A stretch of DNA of 64,000 bases from Pseudorhodobacter turbinis (GCF_005234135.1 NZ_CP039964.1:682001-746000), one strand, 5' to 3'. Shown: positions 1 through 8,888, counted from the first letter of the stretch. Translations and numbers: made by a program. Notes: generated by a model from the letters alone, not told the origin.

Positions 1-62
1 ACTTGAAATACGTCTGCATTGCTATAAAGAGAAACCACCATCTCGTAGCAAAGGGCCGAACA

Positions 63-1820
63 GTGCGACACTACTTTCCAATCCTTGACTGGTCCAAAGC
101 CTATTCGCGCGAAACGCTGACCAGTGACCTTGTCGCCGCATTAATTGTCACGATTATGCTGATTCCACAGTCGCTGGCCTATGCCTTGCTCGCAGGCTTG
201 CCGCCCGAGGTCGGGCTCTATGCTTCGATCTTACCACTCGTGGTTTACGCAGTCTTTGGCACATCCCGGACTTTGGCGGTTGGGCCAGTGGCTGTTGCCT
301 CGCTGATGACGGCTGCCGCTGTGGGGAAATTGGCGGCTCAAGGTACACCGGAATATTATGGCGCGGCGATCGCACTGGCATTTTTGTCGGGACTGATGTT
401 GCTGGCGATGGGTTTGCTTCGGCTTGGGTTTGTCGCGAACTTCCTGAGCCATCCGGTTATCTCGGGCTTTGTCACAGCATCCGGCATTATTATTGCCGCC
501 GGACAAATCCCACATCTTCTGGGCATTCGCGCCAAGGGCGAAACCTTACCCGATCTTCTCCATGAGATTTGGATTAACCTAAACGATATCAATATATTCA
601 CGCTTGTTCTTGGTGCATCAACTGTCTGCTTTTTATTTTGGTCACGCACGAATCTGAAAGATTTTTTGTTGTCACGCAAAGTGCGGCCCGGGCTTGCCAC
701 CGTGCTGACCCGAGCGGCCCCCGTGGCTGCGGTGGTCATAACCACGCTTGCAACTGCGATTTTCGGCTTGAAGGCGCGCGGTGTCGCGATTGTCGGAACC
801 GTGCCTCAGGGCTTGCCCACGCCCAGCCTGCCCCCGCTGGACCTTCAGCTTTGGTCCCAGATTGCCGTGCCGGCGCTGCTGATCGCGATTGTCGGCTATG
901 TAGAGACGATCTCTGTTGCGCAAACTCTTGCCGCAAAACGGCGCCAACGCATTGATCCCGACCAAGAGCTTGTGGCCTTGGGGGCCTGCAACATCGGGTC
1001 GGCCTTTGCTGGCGGCTTCCCGGTGACGGGCGGGTTTTCACGGTCGGTTGTGAACTTTGACGCGGGCGCGCAAACGCCTGCGGCGGGCGCCTATACGGCC
1101 GTGGGGATGGCACTGGCTACGGTATTCCTAACGCCCTTGCTGTTCTTCCTGCCAAAGGCGACGCTGGCAGCGACGATCATTTTGGCGGTGCTGACCTTGG
1201 TGGATCTGGGTGCCATTCGCCGCACTTTCGCCTATAGCCGCGCCGATGGGGCCGCAATGGCGGCGACCATTCTTGTAACCTTGGCAATGGGGGTTGAAAC
1301 CGGCATTCTCGCGGGGGTGGCGCTCTCGTTGTTCTTGCACCTGTACCGCACATCGCGGCCACATGTCGCCGTCGTCGGTCAAGTGCCCGGAACCGAACAT
1401 TTCCGCAATGTTGAGCGTCACAATGTAATTACCGCACCAGATGTCTTGACCGTGCGGGTCGATGAAAGCCTCTATTTCCCCAATGCCCGCTTTCTGGAAG
1501 ATTACATCCAAGATCAGATCGCCGAGAACAAGGCTGTGCGCCATTTGGTTCTGATGTTTCCGGCGGTCAATGACGTTGATAGCTCTGCGTTGGAAAGCCT
1601 TGAGGCCATTTTGCACATGTTGGAGGCCTCGGGCGTCACGCTTCATTTGTCAGAGGTGAAAGGCCCCGTGATGGACCGCCTCCGCCGGAGCCATTTTCTG
1701 GATGCGCTGACGGGGCAAGTGTTCCTGACTCAATATGATGCGATGCTGCATCTGGCCCCTGCCCTAACCGCCAAGACCCTTGCCGCCAGTCGGCGCGAGA
1801 CCAGCCGCAACGGCGCGTGA
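63..1820 (+). CDS. SulP-family anion (sulfate/bicarbonate-type) transporter with STAS domain
   Basis: An inner-membrane permease of the SulP/SLC26 family, which moves sulfate, bicarbonate or related anions. The N-terminal part is a run of hydrophobic helices starting with the family motif region (IPQSLAYALLAGLPPEVGLY at about residues 33-52). The last 130 residues form a soluble STAS domain with the DVDSSALESL signature. Length with this start is 585 aa, normal for the family. I chose GTG at 63 because AAAGGG lies 7 nt upstream; the reading frame is open back to a TTG at position 3, and the window edge cuts off the promoter. The exact anion cannot be read from sequence. Confidence 0.88.
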   Translation: MRHYFPILDWSKAYSRETLTSDLVAALIVTIMLIPQSLAYALLAGLPPEVGLYASILPLVVYAVFGTSRTLAVGPVAVASLMTAAAVGKLAAQGTPEYYGAAIALAFLSGLMLLAMGLLRLGFVANFLSHPVISGFVTASGIIIAAGQIPHLLGIRAKGETLPDLLHEIWINLNDINIFTLVLGASTVCFLFWSRTNLKDFLLSRKVRPGLATVLTRAAPVAAVVITTLATAIFGLKARGVAIVGTVPQGLPTPSLPPLDLQLWSQIAVPALLIAIVGYVETISVAQTLAAKRRQRIDPDQELVALGACNIGSAFAGGFPVTGGFSRSVVNFDAGAQTPAAGAYTAVGMALATVFLTPLLFFLPKATLAATIILAVLTLVDLGAIRRTFAYSRADGAAMAATILVTLAMGVETGILAGVALSLFLHLYRTSRPHVAVVGQVPGTEHFRNVERHNVITAPDVLTVRVDESLYFPNARFLEDYIQDQIAENKAVRHLVLMFPAVNDVDSSALESLEAILHMLEASGVTLHLSEVKGPVMDRLRRSHFLDALTGQVFLTQYDAMLHLAPALTAKTLAASRRETSRNGA

Positions 1821-1827
1821 CATAAAA

Positions 1828-1859
1828 AAAGGCGGCCTGGAACAAACCAGACCGCCTTT
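1828..1859. terminator. Bidirectional terminator between the SulP gene and tsf
   Basis: A 13-bp stem with one mismatch (arms 1828-1840 and 1847-1859, loop AACAAA) sits in the 57-base gap between convergent genes. An A-run at 1824-1830 gives a U-tract for the minus-strand rpsB-tsf transcript. It should stop both transcripts. Confidence 0.8.
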
Positions 1860-1877
1860 CCAATCAGTCAAAAGATC

Positions 1878-2774
1878 TTAGCCAGCCAAGGTTTTGGCAA
1901 CTTCAGCTGCGAAATCTTCTTCTTTCTTTTCAATGCCTTCGCCTACGGCGACACGCTTGAATGCAGTGACTTCAACGCCAGCATCTTTGGCAGCTTGGCC
2001 AACCGTGATGTCAGGGTTCATTACGAACTTCTGACCCAACAGCGTGTTTTCTTCCAAGAATTTCTTCATCCGGCCTGGGATGATGTTGTTCTCGATCACT
2101 GCAGCAGGCTTTGGCTTGGCCGCAGTTTCATTCTCTTCCAGCGCTTTTTGCGTCTGAACGGCGCGCTCACGCTCGACCAGAACCGGGTCGAGATCAGCCT
2201 CGGACAGTGCCAGTGGTGCGGTGGCAGCAATATGCATAGCGATTTGCTTGGCGATACCGTTGTCGGCGCCTTTAACAGCGACCAGAACGCCGATTTTGCC
2301 CATGCCGTCAGCAGCAGCGTTGTGGACGTAAGAGGCAACAGTGTCACCCTCAACCAATTCCATCCGGCGCAGCGACAGCTTTTCGCCGATCACGGCCACA
2401 GCGGATGTGATTGCGTCATCAACCGACTTGCCGCCCATGTCAGCCGCAGCCAGCTCTTCTACGGTTGCGGTGTTAAGCGCCGCTGCCGTGATGCTCGACA
2501 CCAGTTTTTGGAAGTCGGCATTCTTGGCAACGAAATCTGTTTCGGAGTTTACTTCAACAGCAACACCCTTGCCCCCGACAACAGCGACGCCCACAAGGCC
2601 TTCAGCTGCGATACGGTCGGCTTTTTTGGCGGCTTTGGCCAAACCTTTGGTGCGCAACCAGTCAATAGCCGCTTCCATGTTGCCGTCGTTTTCGGTCAAC
2701 GCTTTTTTCGCGTCCATCATGCCTGCGCCGGACATTTCGCGCAGTTCTTTCACCATTTGTGCGGTGATGGCCAT
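1878..2774 (-). CDS. tsf: Elongation factor Ts
   Basis: EF-Ts, the cytoplasmic guanine-nucleotide exchange factor for EF-Tu. It has the N-terminal UBA-like region ([19 protein letters not shown]) and the TDFVAKN motif at residues 79-85 that contacts EF-Tu. Length is 298 aa, typical of alphaproteobacteria. The ATG at 2774 is preceded by AGGAGA at a 6-nt distance; an in-frame upstream start would add five residues but has no better ribosome site. It follows rpsB on the same strand with a 73-base gap, the near-universal rpsB-tsf operon. Confidence 0.98.
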   Translation of the reverse strand: MAITAQMVKELREMSGAGMMDAKKALTENDGNMEAAIDWLRTKGLAKAAKKADRIAAEGLVGVAVVGGKGVAVEVNSETDFVAKNADFQKLVSSITAAALNTATVEELAAADMGGKSVDDAITSAVAVIGEKLSLRRMELVEGDTVASYVHNAAADGMGKIGVLVAVKGADNGIAKQIAMHIAATAPLALSEADLDPVLVERERAVQTQKALEENETAAKPKPAAVIENNIIPGRMKKFLEENTLLGQKFVMNPDITVGQAAKDAGVEVTAFKRVAVGEGIEKKEEDFAAEVAKTLAG

Positions 2775-2802
2775 CGTGGCTCTCCTCATATCATGCGAAT
2801 AT

Positions 2803-2827
2803 CCCGGCGGGGATTACCCCCACCGGG
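2803..2827 (-). promoter_or_regulatory. Hairpin in the rpsB-tsf intergenic region
   Basis: A strong GC stem (arms 2803-2812 and 2818-2827, one mismatch, 5-base loop) lies between rpsB and tsf. No U-run follows it on the minus strand, so I read it as a partial terminator or RNA-processing site that sets the S2:EF-Ts ratio rather than a full terminator. The role is inferred; the stem is visible. Confidence 0.5.
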
Positions 2828-2847
2828 TAACAATAAGACGACAGGTC

Positions 2848-3618
2848 TTAGGCCTCGGCAGGTGTTTCTGCGAGGGCTTCTTCCTCAGGAGCTTCTTCCA
2901 AAGCGCCAAGGTCGATGCCGGCCGCGCCCATCTGTGCGGACATGCCTTCAAGGGCTGCGCGCGACACCAGATCGCAATACAGCGAGATTGCACGGGCTGC
3001 GTCGTCATTGCCCGGGATCACATAGTCAACACCCTTGGGCGAGCAGTTGGTATCAACCACGGCCACAACAGGAATGCCCAATTTGTTGGCTTCCAGGATG
3101 GCCAGGTCTTCTTTGCCAACATCGATGATGAAGATCAGGTCGGGAATGCCGCCCATTTCGCGGATACCGCCAAGCGATGCCTGCAATTTGGTCTGCTCGC
3201 GCTCCATGTTGAGGCGCTCTTTTTTGGTCAAGCCTTCGGCGCCATTGGCCATAAGCTCGTCATATTGCTTGAGGCGCTGGATCGACTGGGAAACAGTTTT
3301 CCAGTTGGTCAGCGTGCCACCAAGCCACCGGTGGTTCATGTAGAACTGTGCGGATTTCTCAGCTGCTTCGGCCACGGCTTTTTGGGCCTGACGCTTGGTG
3401 CCAACGAACAAGACACGGCCGCCTTTTGCAACTGTGTCACGCACAGCTTTCAACGCCTGATCCAGCATCGGAACAGTTTGCGTCAGGTCGAGAATGTGAA
3501 TGCCGTTACGGTCGCCGTAGATGTATTCACCCATCTTCGGGTTCCAACGTGCGGTCTGGTGACCGTAGTGAACGCCAGCTTCCAAAAGCTGACGCATGGT
3601 GAACTCAGGAAGAGCCAT
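2848..3618 (-). CDS. rpsB: 30S ribosomal protein S2
   Basis: Small-subunit ribosomal protein S2, needed for S1 binding and 30S function. The 256-aa protein opens with the conserved [20 protein letters not shown] block and contains FVGTKRQAQ and the [12 protein letters not shown] motif. The C-terminal 20 residues are an acidic Ala/Glu tail common in alphaproteobacteria. The ATG at 3618 is preceded by AAGGA. The frame is open for another 55 codons upstream, but that extension has no conserved sequence and covers the promoter. Confidence 0.98.
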   Translation of the reverse strand: MALPEFTMRQLLEAGVHYGHQTARWNPKMGEYIYGDRNGIHILDLTQTVPMLDQALKAVRDTVAKGGRVLFVGTKRQAQKAVAEAAEKSAQFYMNHRWLGGTLTNWKTVSQSIQRLKQYDELMANGAEGLTKKERLNMEREQTKLQASLGGIREMGGIPDLIFIIDVGKEDLAILEANKLGIPVVAVVDTNCSPKGVDYVIPGNDDAARAISLYCDLVSRAALEGMSAQMGAAGIDLGALEEAPEEEALAETPAEA

Positions 3619-3737
3619 GCCGTTATCCTTTTCCGGTTTAATCCTCAGCAGGGCCGTCTTTAGAACGTATGTTCCAACCGGCGGACGTCTCGGGATTTCT
3701 CCCCGATCGGCCCAAGCCCCACTTGTGAAGTGTGCAG

Positions 3738-3766
3738 CCCATACCCCGCCCCAAAGATGATTGCAA
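3738..3766 (-). promoter_or_regulatory. Predicted rpsB promoter and leader
   Basis: On the minus strand TTGCAA (3766-3761) and TATGGG (3743-3738) are separated by exactly 17 bases. This predicts a roughly 110-nt leader before the rpsB ATG. That leader contains a short hairpin (arms 3690-3694 and 3702-3706) and a GAAC/GTTC palindrome (3663-3674) that could take part in S2 autoregulation. The promoter match is by eye. Confidence 0.4.
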
Positions 3767-3866
3767 GGGCCGCCCCCCTGCATCCGGCATTTTTTAGGGA
3801 ATTACCCTCAAGGCACCGCCGCCATTCGGGCTTGCACCGGTGCCGCGCTTGGGCGAAGAGTGCTTC

Positions 3867-4760
3867 ATGGCAAAACCAGACATCCTTTGCATCGGCTCCG
3901 TCTTATGGGATGTGATCGGCCGCTCCGCCGCCGCGATGCGGCTTGGCTCTGACGTGCCGGGGCGGATTACGCGGCTGCCCGGTGGCGTCGCCCTTAATAT
4001 TGCGATGACTTTGCGCCGCTTCGGGGTGGTGCCGGCGCTTTTATCCTCGGTCGGGCGCGATACCGAAGGCGAAGAACTGATCGCGCGCTGTGCCCAACTG
4101 GGGCTTGTTACCGACCATATCTACCGCTCGGCCGATTTGCCCACCGACGTCTATATGGCGGTTGAGGGGGCCAATGGCCTGATCGCCGCCATTGCCGACG
4201 CCCATTCCCTTGAGGCCGCCGGTGACAAGGTCTTGCGCCCGCTGAGTGACGGGCGGCTGGGGGATGCAGAAATCCCCTATGCCGGTATGATCGCGCTGGA
4301 TGGCAATCTGACCGAATCCCTACTGTCGCAAATCGCCGACTCGCCTTTGTTCGCCGTCGCCGATCTGCGTGTGGCCCCTGCCAGCCCCGGCAAGGCCGAA
4401 CGTTTGCTGCCCTTGCTGACCCATCCCCGCGCCACGCTTTATGTGAATCTGGAGGAAGCCGGGATCTTGGCCAAAGACAGCTTTGCCACAGCCGCCGATG
4501 CCGCCGCGGGGCTGCTTGCCCGCGGTGCCGCACGGGTGCTTGTCACCGATGGCGGCAACCCTTGTGCCGAAGGGACCAGCGGTGCGGGCGTGATTACGGC
4601 CCAACCACCGCAGGTCATGGTCACCCGCATCACCGGTGCTGGCGATACCTTTATGGCCGCCCATATCGTCGCCAGCCGCAAATCCATACCACGGCAAGAC
4701 GCGCTTGACCGCGCCATCAACGCCGCCGCCGACTATGTTTCAGGAGAAATCGGATCATGA
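3867..4760 (+). CDS. psuK: PfkB-family carbohydrate kinase, probable pseudouridine kinase
   Basis: Ribokinase-fold kinase that probably phosphorylates pseudouridine to pseudouridine 5'-phosphate in the cytoplasm. The 297-aa protein has an N-terminal Gly-rich substrate region (LPGGVALNIAMTLRRFG) and the C-terminal PfkB signature with the catalytic aspartate in TGAGDTF. The assignment to pseudouridine rather than another sugar rests on the next gene, psuG, whose ATG overlaps this stop as ATGA. The ATG at 3867 was chosen because family homology starts there; a GTG at 3840 is possible. It is divergent from rpsB. Confidence 0.85.
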   Translation: MAKPDILCIGSVLWDVIGRSAAAMRLGSDVPGRITRLPGGVALNIAMTLRRFGVVPALLSSVGRDTEGEELIARCAQLGLVTDHIYRSADLPTDVYMAVEGANGLIAAIADAHSLEAAGDKVLRPLSDGRLGDAEIPYAGMIALDGNLTESLLSQIADSPLFAVADLRVAPASPGKAERLLPLLTHPRATLYVNLEEAGILAKDSFATAADAAAGLLARGAARVLVTDGGNPCAEGTSGAGVITAQPPQVMVTRITGAGDTFMAAHIVASRKSIPRQDALDRAINAAADYVSGEIGS

Positions 4761-5683
4761 AAAACGCCCCCCTTACCTTTTTGCCCGAAGTGGCCGATGC
4801 CCTTGCCGCAGGCAGACCTGTCGTAGCGCTTGAAAGCACCATCATCACCCATGGCATGCCTTGGCCGCAAAACATGGAAATGGCCCAAACGGTTGAACAG
4901 GATATCCGCGACGGCGGCGCTGTTCCGGCCACCATCGCGGTGATGGGCGGACGCATCCATATCGGCCTTTCCACCGAAACCCTGACCGAGCTGGCGCAAA
5001 CACCAAATGCGCGCAAACTCTCGCGCGCCGATATTGCGGCCTGTATTGTGTCAGGTGAGACAGGGGCAACCACAGTGGCCGCAACCATGATCGCGGCAGA
5101 GCTGGCGGGGATTGCGGTTTTTGCCACCGGCGGCATCGGTGGCGTGCACCGCGGGGCAGAAACCTCTTTCGATATTTCGGCCGATCTGGCGGAACTGTCG
5201 CAAACCGCCGTGACCGTGGTTGCGGCCGGTGCCAAGGCCATCCTCGACATTCCCAAAACGCTTGAGGTGCTGGAAACCTACGGCGTGCCGGTCATTGCGT
5301 ATGGTCAATCCGAATTTCCGGCCTTTTGGGCCCAGATGTCCGGCCTTGCCGCCCCCTTGCGTTTTGACAGCGCCGCTGACATCGCCGCCGCCCATCTGAT
5401 GCGCGCGCAGCTTGGCCTGATGGGTGGGCAGCTTGTCGCCAACCCGATCCCCGCAGCGGATGAGATCCCCCTGCCCCAGATCATGCCCGTCATCGAACAA
5501 GCGCTGGCCGAAGCCACCGCCCAAGGCATCGCCGCGAAATCCGTAACGCCATTCTTGCTTGACCGGATATTTGCGCTGACGGGGGGGCGCTCCCTGACCG
5601 CCAATATTGCATTGGTGCGTAATAATGCGCGCCTCGGGGCAGAAATCGCGGTAGAGATTTCCAAAGCGCAGGCAAAGACATAG
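4757..5683 (+). CDS. psuG: Pseudouridine-5'-phosphate glycosidase
   Basis: Cleaves the C-C glycosidic bond of pseudouridine 5'-phosphate to uracil and ribose 5-phosphate, completing pseudouridine salvage started by psuK. The 308-aa protein shows the IndA/PsuG motifs ALESTIITHGMPWPQN (about residues 24-38), SGETGATTVAATM and the GGIGGVHRGAE active-site block. It overlaps psuK by 4 nt, so translation is probably coupled. Eukaryotes and some bacteria carry the two activities as one fused protein; here they are separate. Confidence 0.95.
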   Translation: MKNAPLTFLPEVADALAAGRPVVALESTIITHGMPWPQNMEMAQTVEQDIRDGGAVPATIAVMGGRIHIGLSTETLTELAQTPNARKLSRADIAACIVSGETGATTVAATMIAAELAGIAVFATGGIGGVHRGAETSFDISADLAELSQTAVTVVAAGAKAILDIPKTLEVLETYGVPVIAYGQSEFPAFWAQMSGLAAPLRFDSAADIAAAHLMRAQLGLMGGQLVANPIPAADEIPLPQIMPVIEQALAEATAQGIAAKSVTPFLLDRIFALTGGRSLTANIALVRNNARLGAEIAVEISKAQAKT

Positions 5684-5751
5684 CTTCGCACGCTTGGCCA
5701 TTGTAACCAGCCGCCCCCGCCCCTAAGTTGCGCCCGTCCAGAGGGTAAAGA

Positions 5752-6558
5752 ATGAACGAGCAAAACAGCACACCAATAAAGAAGCGCGGCTTGATCGGGG
5801 GCTTGCGCGCCAGCTTTCTGACGGGGCTGGTTGTGGTGTTGCCAATCGGCTTGACGCTTTATTTGATCTGGACGGTGACGGGCTGGATTGACGGCTTTGT
5901 GCTGCCCTTCATTCCGGAAAAATTCCAACCCTCCGAATGGTTCGGCTATTGGTTTTGCCCGTCCCCGAACGCTCCGGCAAGTGGCATAAGCTGGTTTTGG
6001 GCCTCCGACCCCGCGAAACCGCCATTCTTTTGCAAGGATAACGGGATCAACCTGCGCGGTACCGGCGTTATCATCTTTTTGATTTTCACCATCCTGATGG
6101 GTTGGATCGCGCGGGGGTTGATCGGACGCTCTTTCCTGCATTGGGCTGAACGTCTGGTTGATCGCACTCCGGTTGTGCGCAGCATCTATAGCGGGATCAA
6201 ACAGATCGCCGAAACCGTTTTTGCCCAGACCGACCAGAATTTCGAGAAGGCCTGTCTGGTCGAATACCCCAAAGAGGGGATCTGGGCGATCGGCTTCATC
6301 TCAACCAAAGCCAAGGGAGAGATTGCCGCGCGGTTTCCCGAACATGATGAAATGCTCTCGGTGTTTTTGCCGACCACGCCCAACCCGACATCCGGCTTTT
6401 TGCTGTTTGTGCCAAGCACTGATGTGCGGATGCTGGACATGAAGATCGAGGACGCGGCAAAGCTGATCATCTCTGCCGGTCTGGTTTACCCCGGCGGCAA
6501 AGACAAGGACGGGGTGCCAGTGACACAACCCGCCGCCTTGGACGCGCCGCCCCGTTAA
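5752..6558 (+). CDS. DUF502 family membrane protein
   Basis: A 268-aa inner-membrane protein of unknown function. Two hydrophobic segments are clear: one near residues 20-48 (FLTGLVVVLPIGLTLYLIW) and one near 103-125 (TGVIIFLIFTILMGWIARG). They are followed by the conserved block PVVRSIYSGIKQIAETVF and a soluble C-terminal domain with the VFLPTTPNPTSGFLLFVP motif typical of DUF502. GAGGGTAAAG lies just upstream of the ATG. It ends tail to tail with the patatin gene, sharing the four bases TTAA. Confidence 0.88.
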   Translation: MNEQNSTPIKKRGLIGGLRASFLTGLVVVLPIGLTLYLIWTVTGWIDGFVLPFIPEKFQPSEWFGYWFCPSPNAPASGISWFWASDPAKPPFFCKDNGINLRGTGVIIFLIFTILMGWIARGLIGRSFLHWAERLVDRTPVVRSIYSGIKQIAETVFAQTDQNFEKACLVEYPKEGIWAIGFISTKAKGEIAARFPEHDEMLSVFLPTTPNPTSGFLLFVPSTDVRMLDMKIEDAAKLIISAGLVYPGGKDKDGVPVTQPAALDAPPR

Positions 6559-7592
6559 TCCAGCAAGGCCGCCGGATCTACCGTTCCGCACTTACCGATA
6601 TACGGGCCGTCTTTGGCCAAAAACGCATCCGCCGCCACGCGCCCGGCTTCTTTCAACCGTGCCAGAACCGACGGCGTGGGCAACAGCTTGCTGCTCGCGC
6701 TGAGGGTGTTCATCAGCGCGTCATCAGCAATCAGGTGCAAGGCCACATCCTTCATGTCACCGGGTTTGATCGCGCCCGTTGTCAGCAAGCGTTTCACAAA
6801 GGCAATCGCACGCAAGTCCCGCATCAAGGGCGCGTTAAAGCTGATCTCATTGATCCGGTTTTGGATCTCTAGCGGTGTTTCAGGAATGGCCACACGGTAA
6901 AGCGGGTTGATCGCCACGATGATAAGATCGTCCGGCAAGCCCTTGTCATACAACGGAAACAGTGCCGGATTTCCAGAATACCCGCCATCCCACCACGCCT
7001 CCATTTTGCCGGTCAACGGATCGGGGGCCTCTACCGCCTGAAATGCTGTCGGCAAGCAAGCCGAGGCCATAAGCGCCTCGGGGGTGATCTTTGGCCCGGA
7101 GAAGAGCCCGAGTTTCCCGTCCCGCACATTGGTCGCATTCACGAACAAACGCGGGCCTTCTTCACAACACACCGAGTCATAGTCGAAACTGGCAACAACA
7201 GGGGCCAAGGGGTTTTTCCACGCGCCACCCATCGCATAGGGTGAAAACAACTGCGCGGCGATCCCTTGCGGGGATGTCTTGAACGCAGCTTCCCACGCAT
7301 CCGTCAGGGCCGCGGCAAAGGGCAGCGCGGGCTGCATCCACGCACTCATGCGCATATCACCCACCTGCCCGACAGAGCCCCAGAGCGCATCCAGCGCCGC
7401 CTTGGCCCCATCGCGCCCGCCGCGTACCAGCCCCGATTTCAGCGCCGCCCCATTAAGCGCACCGGCCGAGGTGCCGGAAATCGCGGCAATCTCCAGCCGC
7501 TCCTCTTCCAGCAGCCGGTCCAAGACGCCCCAAGTAAACGCCCCGTGCGCGCCGCCACCCTGCAGCGCCAGATTGACGCGGACCGGCGTCAT
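6555..7592 (-). CDS. Patatin-like phospholipase / serine hydrolase
   Basis: A 345-aa patatin-fold acyl hydrolase. It has the oxyanion-hole glycines GGGAHG (residues 12-17), the nucleophile elbow GTSAG with Ser42, and the catalytic Asp in WWDGGYSGN, so the Ser-Asp dyad is intact. There is no signal peptide, so it should act in the cytoplasm or on an internal lipid or polymer surface. The ATG at 7592 overlaps the stop of the pentapeptide gene (ATGA), which is why I prefer it to a TTG 12 nt upstream. Being third in an operon behind bdhA, it could hydrolyse polyhydroxybutyrate or its oligomers; that is inference, and phospholipid is the default substrate of the family. Confidence 0.88.
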   Translation of the reverse strand: MTPVRVNLALQGGGAHGAFTWGVLDRLLEEERLEIAAISGTSAGALNGAALKSGLVRGGRDGAKAALDALWGSVGQVGDMRMSAWMQPALPFAAALTDAWEAAFKTSPQGIAAQLFSPYAMGGAWKNPLAPVVASFDYDSVCCEEGPRLFVNATNVRDGKLGLFSGPKITPEALMASACLPTAFQAVEAPDPLTGKMEAWWDGGYSGNPALFPLYDKGLPDDLIIVAINPLYRVAIPETPLEIQNRINEISFNAPLMRDLRAIAFVKRLLTTGAIKPGDMKDVALHLIADDALMNTLSASSKLLPTPSVLARLKEAGRVAADAFLAKDGPYIGKCGTVDPAALLD

Positions 7593-7906
7593 TTTGCGTT
7601 CCAATGCGCGATCATATCCGAGACCAGCACCCCATCAATCGTCATCCCGGCCATGTCAATATTTTCCATTTTCATATCCCGCATATTTGCATTGCCAATC
7701 ATTGCGCCTGAAAGGTTCAAATTATGAAACACCGCGCCCGAAAGGTTGACGTTTTCAAATGTAGCCCCGGCCATATTGGCATCGTCAAATAGCGCATCGG
7801 CGATAATAGACTGCCGAAACGCTACTTTGCTAAGGTTCACACGGAGAAAGCTGGACCCGACCAGAACGCGGTCGGTAATCTCCAGCTTTTCGGAACCCTC
7901 GCTCAT
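7589..7906 (-). CDS. Pentapeptide-repeat protein
   Basis: A 105-aa protein made almost wholly of pentapeptide repeats (A/N-x-L/F-x-x): about 14 repeats from residue 20 to 95, for example ALFDDANMAGATFENVNLSG. This predicts a single right-handed quadrilateral beta-helix of three to four coils. There is no signal peptide and no enzymatic motif. It overlaps bdhA upstream and the patatin gene downstream by 4 nt each, so all three are probably translated together. The function is unknown; pentapeptide proteins usually act as protein-binding scaffolds or DNA mimics. Confidence 0.85.
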   Translation of the reverse strand: MSEGSEKLEITDRVLVGSSFLRVNLSKVAFRQSIIADALFDDANMAGATFENVNLSGAVFHNLNLSGAMIGNANMRDMKMENIDMAGMTIDGVLVSDMIAHWNAK

Positions 7907-8676
7907 AGCGCGGTCCAGCCGCCATCAACCGAAATCGTGGTGCCTGTGATTTGATCCGCGGCGGGGGAGCATAGGAATGTCACCGTACCGCCAACCTGCT
8001 CGGTCGTGGCGAACTGGCGCGAGGGCTGACGTTCCAGCATGACTTCCTTGATCACGGTCTCGCGATCCATGTTGTGGGTTTTCATCTGATCGGGGATCTG
8101 CGACTCAACCAAAGGGGTCAGCACATAGCCGGGGCAAACCGCGTTGCACGTAATTCCCTGGCCCGCACATTCCAGCGCGGTCACTTTCGACAGCCCGACG
8201 ACCCCGTGTTTCGCCGCGACATAGGCCGATTTATAGGGGCTTGCCGTCAGGCCATGCGCCGAGGCGATGTTAACCACACGCCCCCAGCCTTTGGCGCGCA
8301 TTAATGGCAGGGCCGCCGCCGTGGTGTGAAAAGCCGACGACATATTGATCGCGATAATCGCATCCCATTTTTCGGTCGGGAATTCCTCAATCCCCGCGAC
8401 AAATTGGATGCCCGCATTGTTCACCAGAATATCGCAGGCTCCCGCAGCCTCTATCAGCGCGCGGCATTCATCGCCTTTGGACATATCCGCCTTGATATAG
8501 CGCACATCGACGCCGTGCTCTGCAGCCAGTTCGGCGGCCAAGGCGTGATCCTCATCGCGGTCGGTAAAAGAGTTGATGACCACATTGGCCCCTGCCCGCG
8601 CCAGCTCATGCGCGACGCCAAGCCCGATGCCTGAATTCGATCCGGTCACGATTGCGGTTTTACCTTTAAGGGTCAT
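7903..8676 (-). CDS. bdhA: 3-hydroxybutyrate dehydrogenase (SDR family)
   Basis: NAD-dependent oxidation of (R)-3-hydroxybutyrate to acetoacetate, a step in polyhydroxybutyrate breakdown. The 257-aa short-chain dehydrogenase has TGSNSGIG at residues 11-18 for cofactor binding, NNAG at 86-89, and the catalytic set Ser139, Tyr152 and Lys156 (ASPYKSAYVAAK). The C-terminal GTTISVDGGWTAL is characteristic of this enzyme. The ATG at 8676 has a consensus AGGAGG 5 nt upstream. It is the first gene of a three-gene operon with 4-nt overlaps. Confidence 0.92.
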   Translation of the reverse strand: MTLKGKTAIVTGSNSGIGLGVAHELARAGANVVINSFTDRDEDHALAAELAAEHGVDVRYIKADMSKGDECRALIEAAGACDILVNNAGIQFVAGIEEFPTEKWDAIIAINMSSAFHTTAAALPLMRAKGWGRVVNIASAHGLTASPYKSAYVAAKHGVVGLSKVTALECAGQGITCNAVCPGYVLTPLVESQIPDQMKTHNMDRETVIKEVMLERQPSRQFATTEQVGGTVTFLCSPAADQITGTTISVDGGWTAL

Positions 8677-8750
8677 CGAAGCCTCCTGATTGCTGCGTCT
8701 GCACAATCAATACACCCTCGGCCGCCAAAAGGAACGCCCTTGCACAAAGG

Positions 8751-8779
8751 ATAATCTCACTTCATTGCGATCAAAACAA
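8751..8779 (-). promoter_or_regulatory. Predicted bdhA operon promoter
   Basis: TTGTTT (8779-8774) and GATTAT (8756-8751) on the minus strand are 17 bases apart, placing a start near 8744 and a leader of about 70 nt before the bdhA ATG. It begins right after the terminator of the small-RNA-like unit, which argues that the two are separate transcripts. By-eye match only. Confidence 0.35.
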
Positions 8780-8853
8780 AAAAAACGCCAGCACAAGGCT
8801 GGCGTTGAGTTATTGAGGCAGGTTTCATACAGGCAAGAAACCTATCGAGCAGT
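8780..8853 (-). ncRNA. Candidate small RNA with hairpin and Rho-independent terminator
   Basis: No gene covers this stretch, yet the minus strand carries a complete small transcription unit. A promoter-like pair TTGGCC (8888-8883) and TATAAA (8865-8860) has a 17-base spacer and predicts a start near 8853. A perfect 7-bp stem follows (arms 8837-8843 and 8820-8826, 10-base loop), then a short single-stranded linker, then a perfect 9-bp terminator stem with a U-run. The RNA would be about 75 nt. I do not recognise a known family. It could instead be a terminated leader of bdhA. Confidence 0.5.
8784..8806 (-). terminator. Intrinsic terminator of the small-RNA-like unit
   Basis: A perfect 9-bp inverted repeat AACGCCAGC/GCTGGCGTT (arms 8784-8792 and 8798-8806, 5-base loop) is followed on the minus strand by a run of eight U before a G. 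This is a textbook intrinsic terminator, but no annotated minus-strand gene lies upstream of it, hence the small-RNA call. Confidence 0.8.
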
Positions 8854-8859
8854 GTCTAC

Positions 8860-8888
8860 TTTATACGCGTTAACTTATCGGGGGCCAA
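8860..8888 (-). promoter_or_regulatory. Predicted promoter of the small-RNA-like unit
   Basis: TTGGCC at 8888-8883, a 17-base spacer, then TATAAA at 8865-8860 on the minus strand. The good -10 box and exact spacing support it; the -35 box matches four of six consensus positions. Confidence 0.45.
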
